Positions 6,557-7,024 of a DNA stretch of 7,024 bases are shown here, piece after piece. A program made the translations under genes and the position numbers. This stretch comes from Methanocorpusculum sp. Lineage in GTDB: Archaea > Halobacteriota > Methanomicrobia > Methanomicrobiales > Methanocorpusculaceae. The stretch spans positions 1-7,024 of the forward strand of contig JAFZFW010000168.1 of the NCBI GenBank assembly GCA_017555685.1. Reading direction: 5' to 3'. How positions within the stretch are numbered: the stretch's first letter is position 1; each line of letters begins with the position of its first letter. Below the pieces are notes generated by a model that saw only the letters and a list, made by a program, of their open reading frames with translations, made no database searches and had not been told where the DNA came from.

Positions 6557-6877
6557 ATGCTTGCATATCTTCTCTGGGCATTATGTGCCGTCGTATTTTT
6601 TGCAATCGGCATTTATGCATTTGCCGCGAAGAAGGCTGTCAGCATTTATGCAAATATCAAAGAGCCGCCGAAGGTAACTGATGTCCGCGCATACAACCGC
6701 GCGGTAGGAGTTCTCTGGACAGTAAGCGGAGTAATTTTCCTTCTCCTTGGACTTCCGCTTCTTACAGGACAGAACTCTCCGCTGGCATTAATCAGTGTTT
6801 TCGGCGTTGTTTTCGAATGTATCGCTCTTATTGCAGGTCTTGTCATTGTTGAGCAAAAATATCGCAGACACCATTAA
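6557..6877 (+). CDS. Small membrane protein of unknown function, three membrane segments
   Basis: From the ATG at 6557 the protein has 106 residues. Hydrophobic segments lie near 1-22 (starting MLAYLLWALCAVVFFAIG), 51-69 (VLWTVSGVIFLLLGLPLL) and 76-98. Between the first two is a polar loop with KEPPKVTDVRAYNRAVG, and the tail ends in KYRRHH. I do not recognise a named family with certainty. The loop plus R-A-V-G-x-L-W reminds me of small hypothetical membrane proteins found in Firmicutes and some methanogens. A TTG at 6509 would extend the frame by 16 residues, but it overlaps spt5 and runs through the hairpin and T-run, so I prefer the ATG. There is no Shine-Dalgarno upstream. It lies 28 nt after spt5, where ribosomal protein genes are often found in Euryarchaeota. 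Confidence 0.75.
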   Translation: MLAYLLWALCAVVFFAIGIYAFAAKKAVSIYANIKEPPKVTDVRAYNRAVGVLWTVSGVIFLLLGLPLLTGQNSPLALISVFGVVFECIALIAGLVIVEQKYRRHH

Positions 6878-6894
6878 TCTTCTTCTGTTTTCTG
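6878..6894 (+). terminator. T-rich tract after the small membrane protein gene
   Basis: TCTTCTTCTGTTTTCTG begins immediately after the TAA stop (6875-6877). Such pyrimidine tracts are typical archaeal termination signals and need no hairpin. The next 45 nt are G-rich (GGGG, GGGGG) and contain GCAGGG (6900-6905), which could pair with CCCTGC (6933-6938) across a 27-nt loop; this is weak. Confidence 0.42.
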
Positions 6895-6956
6895 CGCGAG
6901 CAGGGGTGAGGGGGCAGACGCACAGAAATTTTCCCTGCCAAACCCTTCAAACCACC

Positions 6957-6970
6957 ATTACCTTTATGTC
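6957..6970 (+). promoter_or_regulatory. Candidate archaeal promoter for a gene beyond the window
   Basis: ATTACC (6957-6962, BRE-like) followed by TTTATG (6963-6968, TATA-like) matches the methanogen promoter pattern and predicts a transcript starting around 6985-6995. A second A/T-rich element, CTATATT (6984-6990), is an alternative but lacks an A-rich BRE. No reading frame starts before the window ends; an ATG at 6996 is followed at once by TGA. So any transcript from here would have an untranslated leader. Confidence 0.4.
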
Positions 6971-7001
6971 CTCAGACGTCGACCTATATTGACCAATGTG
7001 A

Positions 7002-7017
7002 GCAGACGCTAGTCTGC
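7002..7017 (+). other. Perfect 6-bp inverted repeat near the window end
   Basis: GCAGAC, loop GCTA, then GTCTGC form a perfect 6-bp hairpin. It would lie in the 5' leader of a transcript starting at the promoter-like element upstream. No T-run follows within the window, so it does not look like a terminator. The half-site GCAGACGC also occurs at 6914-6921. It may be a leader structure, a regulator site or chance. Confidence 0.35.
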
Positions 7018-7024
7018 GACAGCA

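Noticed and set aside
6795..6992. A 65-codon GTG-started frame overlapping the small membrane protein and the intergenic region
   Set aside because: It is out of frame with the membrane protein, starts inside it, and translates the T-rich and G-rich non-coding tract without any recognisable pattern.
6914..7009. GCAGACGC occurring twice (6914-6921 and 7002-7009) as a possible repeat or attachment site
   Set aside because: Two copies of 8 bases over about 90 nt, with no flanking similarity and no integrase or repeat family nearby, are not enough to call a repeat.
6991..7024. Hairpin at the right edge as part of a tRNA or other structural RNA
   Set aside because: No acceptor, anticodon or T-loop pattern is visible. 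Only one 6-bp stem is present before the window ends.

Overview
The window looks like chromosomal DNA of a methanogenic euryarchaeon, most likely of the order Methanomicrobiales (Methanocorpusculum-like, by inference). It combines an archaeal D-aminoacyl-tRNA deacylase, an archaeal FtsZ1, a Sec61-gamma-type SecE and an Spt5 elongation factor in one run. It also carries a methanopterin-type dihydropteroate synthase and what appears to be the start of the F420 gene cofE. I see no transposon, phage gene, tRNA, rRNA or CRISPR array. Coding density is very high.

Left block (1-2171, minus strand). Reading leftward, the genes are glyA (serine hydroxymethyltransferase), folP (dihydropteroate synthase family) and the first 25 codons of a gene whose start resembles cofE. 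glyA and folP are 2 nt apart and folP and cofE 26 nt apart, so they are probably one transcript. The theme is one-carbon and cofactor metabolism: glyA moves the serine one-carbon unit to a pterin, folP helps build the pterin, and cofE would finish coenzyme F420.

Divergent intergenic region (2172-2255, 84 nt). It must hold both outward promoters. On the plus strand it also has a strong Shine-Dalgarno-like GGAGGAG followed by a possible 17-codon TTG-started ORF whose stop overlaps the next start codon.

Right block (2256-6528, plus strand). Five genes lie 3 to 9 nt apart: a DUF1624/HGSNAT-like membrane acyltransferase, dtdA, ftsZ1, secE and spt5. They link envelope sugar modification (inferred), removal of D-amino acids from tRNA, cell division, protein secretion and transcription elongation. 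The ftsZ1-secE-spt5 order is a conserved euryarchaeal arrangement that usually runs on into the rpl11-rpl1-rpl10 ribosomal genes. Here the run ends in a small hairpin plus T-run, followed by a separate small membrane protein (6557-6877) and a 147-nt non-coding stretch with a promoter-like TTTATG element and a perfect hairpin at the window edge.

Most of the window is conserved core genome and I do not see a new multi-gene system. The points most worth a second look are the roughly 145-residue C-terminal extension of DtdA, which ends in a tRNase Z-like motif; the roughly 115-residue N-terminal arm of FtsZ1 with PEEKP repeats; the altered substrate loop in FolP; and the possible mini-ORF in the divergent promoter.
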